From contig NZ_PDVP01000006.1 in NCBI RefSeq assembly GCF_002727065.1, positions 62,001 to 126,000 of the forward strand: a stretch of 64,000 nucleotides of DNA, written 5' to 3'. The DNA comes from Zhengella mangrovi (lineage in GTDB: Bacteria > Pseudomonadota > Alphaproteobacteria > Rhizobiales > Rhizobiaceae). A program made the translations under genes and the position numbers. The notes under the pieces are model-generated. The model was not told where the DNA came from, did no database searches, and saw only the letters and a list, made by a program, of their open reading frames with translations. The number at the start of each line of letters is the position of its first letter. The stretch's first letter is position 1. This document shows positions 43,336-52,363 of this stretch, piece after piece.

Positions 43336-45782
43336 TCCGCAGCCTCCATCGAAAGGGTCGCCATTGGCCTGAACTCGTGCTTGTCCCTGCCCGAGACGCG
43401 CTCGCTCCAGGGATCCACCTGGGCGAATTTCTGGGACAGGACGAAGCGGTCGAAGCAGGCCCTGCGGCGGTCCGTGTCCTCGACGACCTGGCGCCGCACC
43501 TCGTCATGGCCGATGCGGGCCGCCCACTTGTAGATGCGCTCCAGGTAGCGCGCCTGCTCGCGGTACATCTGCGTCAGGGCGACGATGATCTCGAGCGCCT
43601 CGTCCTCGGTCCTGACCTGGCAGAGGACGTCGGTGCCCTTGATCTCCAGGCCCGCCGCACCGGCGAAATGGATCTCGAAGCCGGCATCGGTGCAGATCAC
43701 CCCGATGTCCTTGCAGGTTGCCTCGGCGCAGTTGCGCGGACAGCCGGAGACGGCGAGCTTCACCTTGGCGGGCGTCCACGACCCCCACATGAACTTTTCC
43801 AGGCGGATGCCGAAGCCGGTGGAATCCTGCGTGCCGAAACGGCACCAGTCGGAGCCGACGCAGGTCTTCACCGTGCGCAGGCCCTTGGCATAGGCATGGC
43901 CCGAGACGAAACCGGCCTTGCCGAGATCTTCCCAGACCGCCGGCAGGTCTTCCTTCTTCACGCCGAGCATGTCGATGCGCTGGCCGCCGGTGCATTTCAC
44001 GGTCGGAATGGCGAACTTGTCGACGACGTCGGCGATGGCGCGCAGTTCCTTCGACGAGGTCACGCCGCCCCACATGCGCGGGACGACCGAATAGGTGCCG
44101 TCCTTCTGGATGTTGGCGTGGACGCGCTCGTTGATGAACCGGGACTGGTAGTCGTCGGAATAGTCCTCGGGCCAGTCGCAGACCAGGTAGTAGTTGAGCG
44201 CCGGGCGGCACTTGGCACAGCCGCCGGAGGTCTTCCATTCCAACGCCTGCATGACCGCGGGAATGGTCTTCAGGCCACCGGCCCTGATCAGCCGGCGCAC
44301 GTCATCGTGGCCAAGATCGGTGCAGCCGCAGACCGGCGTCACGGCGGCCGGGTTGTAGCTGTCGCCGAGCGTCAGCGCCATCACCTTCTCGACAAGGCCG
44401 GTACAGGTGCCGCAGGAGGCCGATGCCTTGGTGTGCGCCCTGACCTCGTCCAGCGAGGTCAGCCCCCGGGCGGTGATGGTCTCGACGATCCTGCCCTTGC
44501 AGACGCCGTTGCAGCCGCAGATCTCCGCCTCAGGCGGCAAGGCTGCAACGGCCGCCATAGGGTCCAGCGGGGATCCCCCCTGGTAGGCCTGGCCGAAGAC
44601 GAGCGTCTCGCGCATTTCCGCGATGTCGGTGCCATTGCGGATCATGTCGAAGAACCACGGACCGTCGGCCGTGTCACCGTAGAGCACGGCGCCGATCAGG
44701 CGGTTGTCCTTCAGGACAAGGCGCTTGTAGATGCCCGCCATGGCATCGCGCAGGACGATTTCCTCGCGGCCCTCGCCTTCCGCGAAATCGCCGGCCGAAT
44801 AGAGGTTGACCCCGGTCACCTTGAGCTTGGTCGCCAGTTCCTTCGGCACGAAGCGGGATTCCCCGCCGAGGAGATTGTCGGCCAGCACGGCCGCCTGGTC
44901 GTAGAGCGGCGCCACCAGACCGAACAGCTGTCCGTCGAGGTCGACGCATTCGCCGAGCGCGTGGATGGACGGATCGTTCAGGGTGGTCAGCGCGGACGTC
45001 ACCGAGATGCCGCGCGCGACCTCGATGCCCGCATCGACGGCCAGCCGGGTTTCCGGGCGGATGCCGACCGCCATGACGACGAGGCTCGCCTCGAAGCCGG
45101 TGTTGTCTTCCAGGAGCACGCCTTCCACGGCATCGGAGCCGAGGATGGCGGCTGTCGATGCCTTGCAGTGAACCTTGATGCCGCGGCCCTCCAGGTCCCG
45201 CTTGAGGAGATATCCCGCCGCTTCGTCAAGCTGGCGTTCCATCAGGTGCCCGGCGAGATGGATCACGGTCACGTCCATGCCGCGTTCCTTGAGACCGGCT
45301 GCCGCTTCCAGGCCGAGCAGGCCGCCGCCGATCACCACCGCCTTGCCGCCGGCCTCGGCCGCGGCGATCATGGCGTTGGTGTCGTCGAGGTCGCGATAGG
45401 TCACGACACCGGGCAGGTCCCTTCCCTCGACGGGAATGATGAAGGGCGCCGAGCCGGTGGCGATGACGAGATCGTCATAGGGCACGCTGCCCTTCTCGCC
45501 GTGCACGGTCTTCGCCTCGCGATCGATCCTCACCACGTGTTCGCCGAAGCGGGTCGTGATGGCATTGTGGGCATAGAACGCATCGTCATGGGTCACGATA
45601 TCCGCCCAGGACTTCTCGCCCGACAGCACCGGCGAGAGCATGATGCGATTGTAGTTGCCGCGCGGTTCGGCATTGAACAGCGTGATGTCGAAGGCCTGCG
45701 GATCGCGTTCCAGGAGGTGTTCGACCAGACGGCCCGACGCCATGCCGGCGCCGATGATCACGAGCTTACGTTTCTGGGTCAT
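43332..45782 (-). CDS. nirB: assimilatory nitrite reductase [NAD(P)H], large subunit
   Basis: The 816-residue protein is of normal NirB length. Two nucleotide-binding folds for FAD and NAD(P)H (VIIGAGMASGRLVEHLL; VVIGGGLLGLEAAAGL) are followed by BFD-like [2Fe-2S] cysteines (CGCNGVCKG, SCGTCTG), then the siroheme/[4Fe-4S] half with CVGSDWCRFG and SGCPRNC. It reduces nitrite to ammonium with six electrons. It starts 4 bases after the transporter ATPase stop. Confidence 0.95.
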   Translation of the reverse strand: MTQKRKLVIIGAGMASGRLVEHLLERDPQAFDITLFNAEPRGNYNRIMLSPVLSGEKSWADIVTHDDAFYAHNAITTRFGEHVVRIDREAKTVHGEKGSVPYDDLVIATGSAPFIIPVEGRDLPGVVTYRDLDDTNAMIAAAEAGGKAVVIGGGLLGLEAAAGLKERGMDVTVIHLAGHLMERQLDEAAGYLLKRDLEGRGIKVHCKASTAAILGSDAVEGVLLEDNTGFEASLVVMAVGIRPETRLAVDAGIEVARGISVTSALTTLNDPSIHALGECVDLDGQLFGLVAPLYDQAAVLADNLLGGESRFVPKELATKLKVTGVNLYSAGDFAEGEGREEIVLRDAMAGIYKRLVLKDNRLIGAVLYGDTADGPWFFDMIRNGTDIAEMRETLVFGQAYQGGSPLDPMAAVAALPPEAEICGCNGVCKGRIVETITARGLTSLDEVRAHTKASASCGTCTGLVEKVMALTLGDSYNPAAVTPVCGCTDLGHDDVRRLIRAGGLKTIPAVMQALEWKTSGGCAKCRPALNYYLVCDWPEDYSDDYQSRFINERVHANIQKDGTYSVVPRMWGGVTSSKELRAIADVVDKFAIPTVKCTGGQRIDMLGVKKEDLPAVWEDLGKAGFVSGHAYAKGLRTVKTCVGSDWCRFGTQDSTGFGIRLEKFMWGSWTPAKVKLAVSGCPRNCAEATCKDIGVICTDAGFEIHFAGAAGLEIKGTDVLCQVRTEDEALEIIVALTQMYREQARYLERIYKWAARIGHDEVRRQVVEDTDRRRACFDRFVLSQKFAQVDPWSERVSGRDKHEFRPMATLSMEAAE

Positions 45783-45786
45783 GTCT

Positions 45787-47547
45787 TTACTCCGCGGCCG
45801 CCAAAGGGGCCGATCCCTTCTGTCGCGCGATCCGGTGCGCGCGTTTTTCGGAAATGGACTTGAGCTGGGCTTCGGTCGGGTTGGCGCCGCCCTCGTAGGC
45901 CTCCAGGAATTCCAGCAGTTCCTCGCGGTAGGCGTAGTAGTCCGGATGATCGAGCAGGCCCTTGCGCGAGCGCGGCCGCGGCAGGTCGACCTCCATGATG
46001 TTGCCGATGCGGGCCCGCGGACCGTTCGACATCATCACCACGCGGTCGGCCAGAAGGATGGCCTCGTCGACATCATGGGTGACGCAGACCGCGGTCACCT
46101 CCGTACGCGCCCAGACATCCATCAGCACATCCTGCAGCTCCCAGCGGGTCAGGCTGTCGAGCATGCCGAACGGTTCGTCGAGGAGCAGGAGCTTCGGCGA
46201 CAGGGCAAAGGCGCGGGCAATGCCGACGCGCTGCCTCATGCCGTTGGAGAGGTCGAGTGCCGGGCGGTGCATGGCATCGGCCAGGCCGACCCGCTGCAGG
46301 TAGTACTCGATCACGTCGCGCCGCTCTGCATCCGATGCCCCGGGATAGACCCGGTCCACGCCAAGCTCGACATTCTCGTAGGCTGTCAGCCACGGCATCA
46401 GCGATGGCGCCTGGAAGACCACCGCACGATCCGGCCCGGCCCTGGTGACATGGCGGCCGTCGAGGATGACCGCGCCCTCGGTGATGGCGTTCAGCCCCGC
46501 GGCCATGGACAGGACGGTCGACTTGCCGCAACCCGAGTGACCGATGAGGGTGACGAACTCGCCCTTGCGCATCTTCAGTTCGAAACCGTCGACAACGGTC
46601 AGCGGGCCCTTCGGCGTCGGGTAGACCTTGGTCAGTTGCGAGAACTCCAGGAAGCGCGCGTCCCGCGACGAGGCGGAGGCCTGCAGCCAGGCGTCGGGAA
46701 CCTTGTCCCTGCCGGCCGGATCGATCGGCACCACGTTGGGCAGGTCGATCGCCCGTTCCTCTTCCAAGCCGCGGCTCGTCCCCAGTTCCATCATGTAGCC
46801 GGTGATCTCGCCGCGCAGCCGGATGAAGGCCTCGTCGGAGTTCATGTCGGCGCGGTCACGGGGATGGGCGAAGGGAACCCGGAACTCGCGGCCGAGCGTT
46901 GCCCGGGGACCGGGTGTCAACGGGATGATGCGGTCCGCCAGGAGGATGGCCTCGTCGACATCGTTGGTGACGAGGATGATGGTCTTCTTCTCTTCCTGGC
47001 AGATGCTGGCGAACTCGTCCTGGAGCTTGGCACGTGTCAGCGCATCGAGCGCCGACAGCGGTTCGTCGAGCAGGAGGACATCCGGCTGCATGGCGAGCGC
47101 CCGGGCGACGGCGACACGCTGGCGCATGCCGCCCGACAGCTCGGCCGGCTTGCGGTCCCGGGCATGGGCGAGGCCGACCATGGTGACATAGCGATCGACG
47201 ATCGCGGCCCGCTGATGCCTGGGCATTGCCGCGTGAACGCTGTCCACGGCGAGCGCCACGTTGCCGGCGACGGTCAGCCAGGGCATCAGCGAGTAGGACT
47301 GGAACACGACACCGCGTTCCGGGCCCGGGCCGCTGATTTCCTTGCCGCGGAAGATCACGCCGCCTTCATCGGGGGCGATCAGCCCGGCCAGCGCGGAGAT
47401 CAGGGTGGTCTTGCCGGATCCCGAGTATCCGACGATGGCGATGAATTCGCCCTCGTCGACCTTGAGATTGACGTTGTCGAGAACGTCGGTGCGGCTTGTG
47501 CCCTCACCGTAGGATTTCGACATTGCGGAGATTTCGAGGATGGTCAT
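45787..47547 (-). CDS. nitrate/nitrite ABC transporter ATPase, two ATPase domains in one chain
   Basis: The 586-residue protein holds two complete NrtD/SsuB-like ABC modules. The first has Walker A GYSGSGKTT, LSGGMRQR and LLLDEPLSALD; the second has GHSGCGKST, LSNGMRQR and LLLDEPFGMLD. In cyanobacteria the two ATPases are separate proteins (NrtC with a binding-protein-like tail, NrtD). Here both are fused without that tail. It powers import of nitrate through NrtB and lies 15 bases downstream of nrtB. Confidence 0.92.
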   Translation of the reverse strand: MTILEISAMSKSYGEGTSRTDVLDNVNLKVDEGEFIAIVGYSGSGKTTLISALAGLIAPDEGGVIFRGKEISGPGPERGVVFQSYSLMPWLTVAGNVALAVDSVHAAMPRHQRAAIVDRYVTMVGLAHARDRKPAELSGGMRQRVAVARALAMQPDVLLLDEPLSALDALTRAKLQDEFASICQEEKKTIILVTNDVDEAILLADRIIPLTPGPRATLGREFRVPFAHPRDRADMNSDEAFIRLRGEITGYMMELGTSRGLEEERAIDLPNVVPIDPAGRDKVPDAWLQASASSRDARFLEFSQLTKVYPTPKGPLTVVDGFELKMRKGEFVTLIGHSGCGKSTVLSMAAGLNAITEGAVILDGRHVTRAGPDRAVVFQAPSLMPWLTAYENVELGVDRVYPGASDAERRDVIEYYLQRVGLADAMHRPALDLSNGMRQRVGIARAFALSPKLLLLDEPFGMLDSLTRWELQDVLMDVWARTEVTAVCVTHDVDEAILLADRVVMMSNGPRARIGNIMEVDLPRPRSRKGLLDHPDYYAYREELLEFLEAYEGGANPTEAQLKSISEKRAHRIARQKGSAPLAAAE

Positions 47548-47562
47548 CGCAGCAGCCCTCCC

Positions 47563-48636
47563 CTAGCGCTGTGCCGAAAATGTGAAGGCGCGCTGCAGGG
47601 CGTACATCACCCGGTCGAGCAGGAAGCCGATGATGCCGATGGTGATCACCGCGACCATGATGCGCGCCAGCGACTGCGAGGAGCCGTTCTGGAACTCGTC
47701 CCAGACGAACTTGCCGAGGCCGGGATTCTGGGCGAGCATTTCGGCGGCGATCAGCACCATCCAGCCCACGCCCAGCGACAGCCGCAGACCGGTGAAGATG
47801 AGCGGCAGCGCCGAGGGGAGCACCACCTTGGTGATGGTCTTGCCGGTCGGAAGCTGCAGCACGCGGCCGACGTTCATCAGGTCCTTGTCGACGCTGGCGA
47901 CTCCCAGTGCCGTGTTGATCAGCGTCGGCCAGAGCGAGCACAGCGTGACGGTGACGGCGGAGATCAGCAGCGACTTGGGCAGCCAGTCGACCGGATCGGC
48001 ATAGGCCGCCGACACGATCATCGTGACGATGGGCAGCCAGGCGAGCGGCGAGACCGGCTTGAAGATCTGGATCAGCGGGTTGATGGCGCCATTGACGCTG
48101 CGCGACAGGCCCGACGCGATGCCGAGCGGCACGGCGATCAGCGTGGCGATGACAAAGCCGAGGCCGACGGTGACAAGCGAGGTGCCGATCTGGTCGAGAT
48201 AGGTCGGCTTGCCGGTGTAGGTGCGCCATTTCACGCGGTCTTGCTTGCCGGCGGCGGTGAGCCTGGCGTTGCGCTCCTCCTGCCGCTCGTAGAACTCTGC
48301 GGCCTTGCGGCGCTCGTCCTTGTGGTCTTCCCAGAGGTTGACGGCCTGCGACCAGACCTGGGCGGGGCCGGGCACGGCGCCAAGCGACGTCTGCACCTGC
48401 GGCGCCAGCACGCCCCAGGCCAGAAGGAAAACGGCGATGCCGACGAGCGGGATGACGAGGACCCGCTTGAGTTCGCCGAACTGCTCGCGCGGGCTGTCGC
48501 CGGCGGCCATTTTCAGGAGCGGGACGAGCCAGGAGAAGCCGAGCGCGTCCAGCCATCCGCTGGCCCTGTTGATCGCCGGCAGCAGGCGTTCCCGGCGCCG
48601 GGCCGGTGCGGTTGCGATGTCGGTTGCATGTGCCAT
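47563..48636 (-). CDS. nrtB: nitrate ABC transporter permease
   Basis: The 357-residue membrane protein has a long N-terminal extension with a charged coiled region (HKDERRKAAEFYERQEERNARL) and then the binding-protein-dependent permease core with the ATPase contact loop (LPSALPLIFTGLRLSLGVGWM). It forms the membrane pore for nitrate. It follows nrtA with a 72-base gap holding a stable hairpin. Confidence 0.93.
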   Translation of the reverse strand: MAHATDIATAPARRRERLLPAINRASGWLDALGFSWLVPLLKMAAGDSPREQFGELKRVLVIPLVGIAVFLLAWGVLAPQVQTSLGAVPGPAQVWSQAVNLWEDHKDERRKAAEFYERQEERNARLTAAGKQDRVKWRTYTGKPTYLDQIGTSLVTVGLGFVIATLIAVPLGIASGLSRSVNGAINPLIQIFKPVSPLAWLPIVTMIVSAAYADPVDWLPKSLLISAVTVTLCSLWPTLINTALGVASVDKDLMNVGRVLQLPTGKTITKVVLPSALPLIFTGLRLSLGVGWMVLIAAEMLAQNPGLGKFVWDEFQNGSSQSLARIMVAVITIGIIGFLLDRVMYALQRAFTFSAQR

Positions 48637-48670
48637 GGTGGGGGTCTTTCGGAATGTCTGGAGAAATGCG

Positions 48671-48695
48671 GGAGCGGTCCGCGGCGAACCGCTCC
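48671..48695 (-). other. intercistronic hairpin between nrtA and nrtB
   Basis: A perfect 8-bp stem, GGAGCGGT (48671-48678) with ACCGCTCC (48688-48695), has a 9-base loop in the gap after the nrtA stop. With no T-run, it probably stabilises the nrtA mRNA 3' end, so that the binding protein is made in excess over the membrane parts, a common arrangement in ABC operons. Confidence 0.55.
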
Positions 48696-48708
48696 GCGTT
48701 CGTGCCGG

Positions 48709-50076
48709 TCAGCCGCCGACGATCTCGTCGCCCTTCAGGCCGATCGTGAGCGAGTTGAGATAGGCGTTCGGCTGGCGGCCGTCATAGGGAATGCCGTCGA
48801 TGATATCGGCAGCCGGGGTCGGCTCGCGGTAGCCATCGGTCGCCCAGGGGAAGTCGGCCTCATCGACCAGACCCTCGTCGACCAGCATGCGTGCCGCCTT
48901 GAGGTAGATGTCCGGGCGATAAACCGAACGGGCAACCTCGTCATACCAGGAATCCGGCCTGGATTCGGCGATCTGGCCCCAGCGGCGCATCTGGGTGAGG
49001 TACCAGACGGCGTCGGAATAGAAGGGATAGGTCGCGTTGTAGCGGTAGAAGACGTTGAAGTCCGGTACCGAGCGCTTGTCGCCCTTCTCGTATTCGAACG
49101 TCCCGGTCATGGAATTGGCGATCACCTCGGCGTCGGCGCCGACATACTCGGAACGCGACAGGATCTCGACGGCTTCCTTGCGGTTCGCATTGTCGTTCTC
49201 GTCGAGCCACTTGGCGGCGCGGATGAGCGCCTTGGTGATGGCCAGCGTGGTCTGCGGATACTGGTCGGTGAACTCCTTGGTCAGGCCGAAGACCTTTTCC
49301 GGGTTGTTTTTCCAGATCTCGAAATCGGTGATCACCGGCACGCCGATCCCCTTGAACACGGCGGCCTGGTTCCAAGGCTCTCCGACGCAATAGCCGGAGA
49401 TCGTGCCCGCCTCGAGGGTCGCGGGCATCTGCGGCGGCGGCGTGACCGACAGAAGGGCATCGGCCTGGAGCTGGCCGGAAACATCGCTCGGCGAATAGAA
49501 GCCGGGGTTGATGCCGCCCGCTGCCAGCCAGTAGCGCAGCTCGTAATTGTGCGTGGAGACCGGGAAGACCATGCCCATGTTGAAGGTCTTGCCCTCGGCC
49601 TTGAACTTGTCGATGACCGGCTTCAGGGCCGAGGCCGAGACCGGGTGCTGAGGCCTGCCGTCGGCGCCAACGGGGATGTTCGCCTTCATCAGGTCCCAGA
49701 CCTCGTTCGACACGGTGATGCCGTTGCCGTTCAGGTCCATGGAAAAGGGCGTGACGATGTGGGCCTTGGTGCCGTAGCCGATGGTGGCTGCCAGCGGCTG
49801 GCCCGCGAGCATGTGGGCCCCGTCGAGTTCGCCGGTGATCACCCGGTCGAGCAGCACCTTCCAGTTTGCCTGGGCTTCCAGGGTGACGAACAGGCCCTCG
49901 TCCTCGAAATAGCCCTTCTCGTAAGCAACGGCGAGCGGCGCCATGTCGGTGAGCTTGATGAAGCCGAATTTCAGTTCATCCTTTTCGACGTCGAGCATTT
50001 CCGCGCTTGCCGAAGCAAGCGGAACAGCCAGGAAAATGGCAGCGGCTGAACCGAGGAGGTAACGGCGGTTGATCAT
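48709..50076 (-). CDS. nrtA: nitrate-binding protein, ABC transporter component
   Basis: The 455-residue protein starts at ATG 50076. The N-terminus ([15 protein letters not shown]) resembles a twin-arginine export signal with cleavage near ASA-EML. The NrtA family pattern includes [35 protein letters not shown] and [16 protein letters not shown]. It captures nitrate in the periplasm. Its transcript begins with an ANTAR-type leader (50138-50238), so expression should depend on nitrate through NasS and NasT. Confidence 0.94.
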   Translation of the reverse strand: MINRRYLLGSAAAIFLAVPLASASAEMLDVEKDELKFGFIKLTDMAPLAVAYEKGYFEDEGLFVTLEAQANWKVLLDRVITGELDGAHMLAGQPLAATIGYGTKAHIVTPFSMDLNGNGITVSNEVWDLMKANIPVGADGRPQHPVSASALKPVIDKFKAEGKTFNMGMVFPVSTHNYELRYWLAAGGINPGFYSPSDVSGQLQADALLSVTPPPQMPATLEAGTISGYCVGEPWNQAAVFKGIGVPVITDFEIWKNNPEKVFGLTKEFTDQYPQTTLAITKALIRAAKWLDENDNANRKEAVEILSRSEYVGADAEVIANSMTGTFEYEKGDKRSVPDFNVFYRYNATYPFYSDAVWYLTQMRRWGQIAESRPDSWYDEVARSVYRPDIYLKAARMLVDEGLVDEADFPWATDGYREPTPAADIIDGIPYDGRQPNAYLNSLTIGLKGDEIVGG

Positions 50077-50137
50077 GGTCCCAGTCTTTCTGTCCGGTTC
50101 TGCGGGTTGCGCCTGGCGGCGCGCGGCCCGCGTTGAA

Positions 50138-50211
50138 TAAAAAAAGCCGCCGTTCAGGCCCTTGGTGCTCCGTACATCCGGGAGTTCACCTTGGGCCTGA
50201 TCGGCGGCTTT
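50138..50211 (-). terminator. leader terminator upstream of nrtA
   Basis: On the minus strand the leader RNA can form AAAGCCGCC-GATCAGGCCC (from 50211 down to 50193) paired with GGGCCTGAACGGCGGC and a T7 run (50161 to 50138). The loop also contains a small hairpin (CTCC/GGAG). This intrinsic terminator would stop transcription before nrtA unless prevented. Confidence 0.85.
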
Positions 50212-50238
50212 GCCTTGTGTGCGCCCGTCATTGGACGC
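50203..50238 (-). ncRNA. ANTAR-type antitermination RNA element (NasT target)
   Basis: Two adjacent hairpins have hexaloops fitting the ANTAR rule of A at position 1 and G at position 4. The first is GCGTCC-AATGAC-GGGCGC (50238 to 50221). The second is GGC-AAAGCC-GCC (50214 to 50203), separated by 6 bases. The second stem uses the same bases as the 5' arm of the terminator, so they exclude each other. NasT, encoded just upstream, has the ANTAR domain that binds such pairs. The second stem is short (3 bp), the weakest point. Confidence 0.7.
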
Positions 50239-50272
50239 GAAAATCAAATCCGGGAGGATCTGGAAATATCAA

Positions 50273-50289
50273 AGCAGGAACCGTGCCAG
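50273..50289 (-). promoter_or_regulatory. sigma-54 type promoter for the nitrate operon
   Basis: The minus strand reads CTGGCACGGTTCCTGCT, matching the TGGCAC-N5-TTGC consensus with the invariant GG and GC at correct spacing and one change (CTGC for TTGC). Transcription would start near 50262, giving a leader of about 185 bases that contains the antitermination element. Dependence on RpoN and NtrC is inferred. Confidence 0.65.
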
Positions 50290-50409
50290 TTCCTGATAAA
50301 ATCTATCAATTATCTGTTTTTCTTAGATTTTTGCCGGATTTGCAGAAACTTGCCAGTGCGGTGGTGGGCGGGAAAACGCTAAAAAATTGCCCAAGGTTCG
50401 CGCATGAAA

Positions 50410-50422
50410 TGTGCACTGCACA
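50410..50422. promoter_or_regulatory. 13-base palindrome upstream of the nrt promoter
   Basis: TGTGCA-C-TGCACA is a perfect palindrome 120 bases upstream of the sigma-54-like promoter, a suitable distance for an enhancer-type activator. The same palindrome with a different centre base lies at 52262-52274 in front of nasT. The arrangement of half-sites differs from the usual NtrC consensus, so the binding protein is unknown. Confidence 0.5.
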
Positions 50423-50447
50423 ATTTCAAGGCAGGCGATCCGGCCTG

Positions 50448-51632
50448 TCAGGCGGGCACCGATTGCGCAGCGATGTAGTCGTCGAGACGGTCAGGATCGA
50501 AGGTGCGGCGATCGAAGAAACCGTCGGGTCCCAGCGTCAGGGCGCCACCGCTGGCGCCGACCTGGCCGGGGCCGGAGAGCGCCCCTTCCACCTTGGCATT
50601 GGCAGACGGCACGACGCCGCCGGCTGCCAGGATGGCAGCGCGGTAGAGGTCCGGCCGGTAGGTCTGGCGCGCCATGCGGGCATGGTCGGCACTGTGGGCC
50701 ACCTGCCCCCACCGCACCATCTGAGAATAGAACCACAGCGCATGGCTCTGCCATGGAAAGGTCGCGGCACGCTCGAAAGAGACAAACCGGGCGGGGCCGG
50801 CCAGCGACTGGCGCAGGAGGCCGACATCCAGGCCAAGCCCCTCCGGCGCGGCAAGCATTTCGGCCAGGGCCTCGCCGTTGGCAGGATCGCCGCACCAGCG
50901 CGCGGCTCGGTACAGCGCGGTCAGCAATCCCGCGACGGCATCCGGGTTCTCTCCTGCCCACCGGCTCGACATGCCGAGGACCTTCTCCGGACTGTTGGCC
51001 CAGATTGCCTGCTTGGTCGTCAGGATGCGCCCCACGCCGCGCATCTCGGCCTCGGTGTTCCATGGCTCTCCGACGCAATAGCCATCGAGGTCACCCTGCG
51101 CCAGGGCATCCGGCATGAAGGACGGCGGCAGGATCACGATCTCGACGTCGCGGTCCGGCGCGATGCCGCAGGCGGCCAGCCAGTAGCGCAATTCGAGGTT
51201 ATGCGAGGAATGCGGATGCACGACGCCGAAACGCAGGAGCGGTTTTCCCGAAGCGGCGCGGCGGCCGATCTCGGCGTGAAGCAAGGCACCGGCCCGCGCG
51301 GCATCATCGGGATTGCCCGGCGCGCCAAGGGCCTCGTGCAGCGCGAGGGAGACGGTGATGGCATTGCCGCCCAGCCCCAGCGCCATCGGCGCGATCAGGG
51401 CCGTGGAAAACGGCGTCAGGCCGAGATTGGCGGCGATCGGCATGGGCGCGAGCATGTGGGCCACGTCGACGTGGCCCACGGCCATCCGGTCGCGCACATT
51501 GGCCCAGGAGGTTTCCCGCATGAGCTGCAGATCGATGCCCTGCTCTGCCGCCATGCCGAGATCGCGGGCAGCGATCAGCAGAGAGGCATCCAGCAGGGGG
51601 ATGAAAGCGGCGCGGATCGCAAACATCGTCAT
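50448..51632 (-). CDS. nasS: nitrate/nitrite sensor protein NasS
   Basis: The 394-residue protein is NrtA-like ([52 protein letters not shown]) but lacks a signal peptide, so it is cytoplasmic. In known NasS/NasT systems, NasS holds NasT inactive until nitrate or nitrite binds. It overlaps nasT by 4 bases, supporting complex formation. It lies upstream of the leader that NasT is expected to control. Confidence 0.92.
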   Translation of the reverse strand: MTMFAIRAAFIPLLDASLLIAARDLGMAAEQGIDLQLMRETSWANVRDRMAVGHVDVAHMLAPMPIAANLGLTPFSTALIAPMALGLGGNAITVSLALHEALGAPGNPDDAARAGALLHAEIGRRAASGKPLLRFGVVHPHSSHNLELRYWLAACGIAPDRDVEIVILPPSFMPDALAQGDLDGYCVGEPWNTEAEMRGVGRILTTKQAIWANSPEKVLGMSSRWAGENPDAVAGLLTALYRAARWCGDPANGEALAEMLAAPEGLGLDVGLLRQSLAGPARFVSFERAATFPWQSHALWFYSQMVRWGQVAHSADHARMARQTYRPDLYRAAILAAGGVVPSANAKVEGALSGPGQVGASGGALTLGPDGFFDRRTFDPDRLDDYIAAQSVPA

Positions 51633-52234
51633 TCGTCCTCGCCTTGCCCGCCAAGCAGGCTTGCCGACAGCAACAGGCTTTCGGCCACCTCGACGATCTT
51701 GCGGTTCTGGTTCATGGCCGTCTTCCTGAGAAGCGAATAGGCGGCGCCCTCATCGAGACCCCGCGATTTCATGATGAGGCGCTTGGCCCGGTCCACGGTA
51801 TCGCGGTCGGCCAGGGCATCCTTGGCGCTCTGCAGTTCCCGCTCGAGGCGGGAAAACGCGTTGAAGCGGCTGATGGCCATTTCCATGATCGAGCGTACGC
51901 GGTCCTGCCGGAAGCCGTCGACGACATAGGCCGAGACGCCGGCCTCGATCGCCGCTTCCATGGACTGGCGATCCGACTTGTCCACGAACATGGCGATCGG
52001 CTTCTTCACCGCCCTGGCGACCTGGAGCATGTCTTCCAGCATGTCGCGGTTCGGATGGCCGAGATCCATGATGATGACCTCGGGTTCCAGTACGGCGATG
52101 CGGGCCGCGAGGCCCCGCATCTCGGTCAGCACATGCACATCATGATAGCCCTCCTTGCGCAGACCTTCCTCGATGATGGCGGCGCGGGCGGGATTGGTAT
52201 CGATGACGGCAATGGTGGACCGGGCGGCGTTCAT
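51629..52234 (-). CDS. nasT: ANTAR-domain antiterminator NasT
   Basis: The 201-residue protein has a receiver-like N-terminal domain (IAVIDTNPARAAII; IIMDLGHP carries the Asp at the phosphorylation position) and a C-terminal ANTAR domain (LADRDTVDRAKRLIMKSRGLDEGAAYSLLRKTAMNQNRKI). It binds paired-hexaloop RNA and prevents termination in the nitrate operon leader. Activity is set by NasS. A palindrome at 52262-52274 lies 28 bases upstream of the start. Confidence 0.93.
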   Translation of the reverse strand: MNAARSTIAVIDTNPARAAIIEEGLRKEGYHDVHVLTEMRGLAARIAVLEPEVIIMDLGHPNRDMLEDMLQVARAVKKPIAMFVDKSDRQSMEAAIEAGVSAYVVDGFRQDRVRSIMEMAISRFNAFSRLERELQSAKDALADRDTVDRAKRLIMKSRGLDEGAAYSLLRKTAMNQNRKIVEVAESLLLSASLLGGQGEDE

Positions 52235-52261
52235 GCCTTCATTTTGCGCATGCTAACATTT

Positions 52262-52274
52262 TGTGCAATGCACA
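52262..52274. promoter_or_regulatory. 13-base palindrome upstream of nasT
   Basis: TGTGCA-A-TGCACA repeats the palindrome at 50410-50422. It lies just before nasT, probably overlapping its promoter, so the protein that binds it could coordinate sensor and transporter genes. Confidence 0.5.
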
Positions 52275-52363
52275 TTCTGCGCTATCCGCCAGCAAACGCG
52301 CCCGGCCGGGAGCGTTTGCGCTTCCCGCTGGAGCGTTCCCAAGCTCCGTGCTGTCGTTTCTGC

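Noticed and set aside
43203-45863. 886-codon plus-strand frame
   Set aside because: Antisense of nirB, whose siroheme and iron-sulfur motifs are unmistakable.
45655-50049. 1464-codon plus-strand frame
   Set aside because: Antisense of the nitrate transporter genes; no domain pattern, and its length is due to codon bias in high-GC DNA.
50410-50422. Standard NtrC enhancer site
   Set aside because: Half-sites are in the opposite order (GTGCA-N-TGCAC) to the usual TGCAC-N-GTGCA; kept only as an unassigned palindrome.
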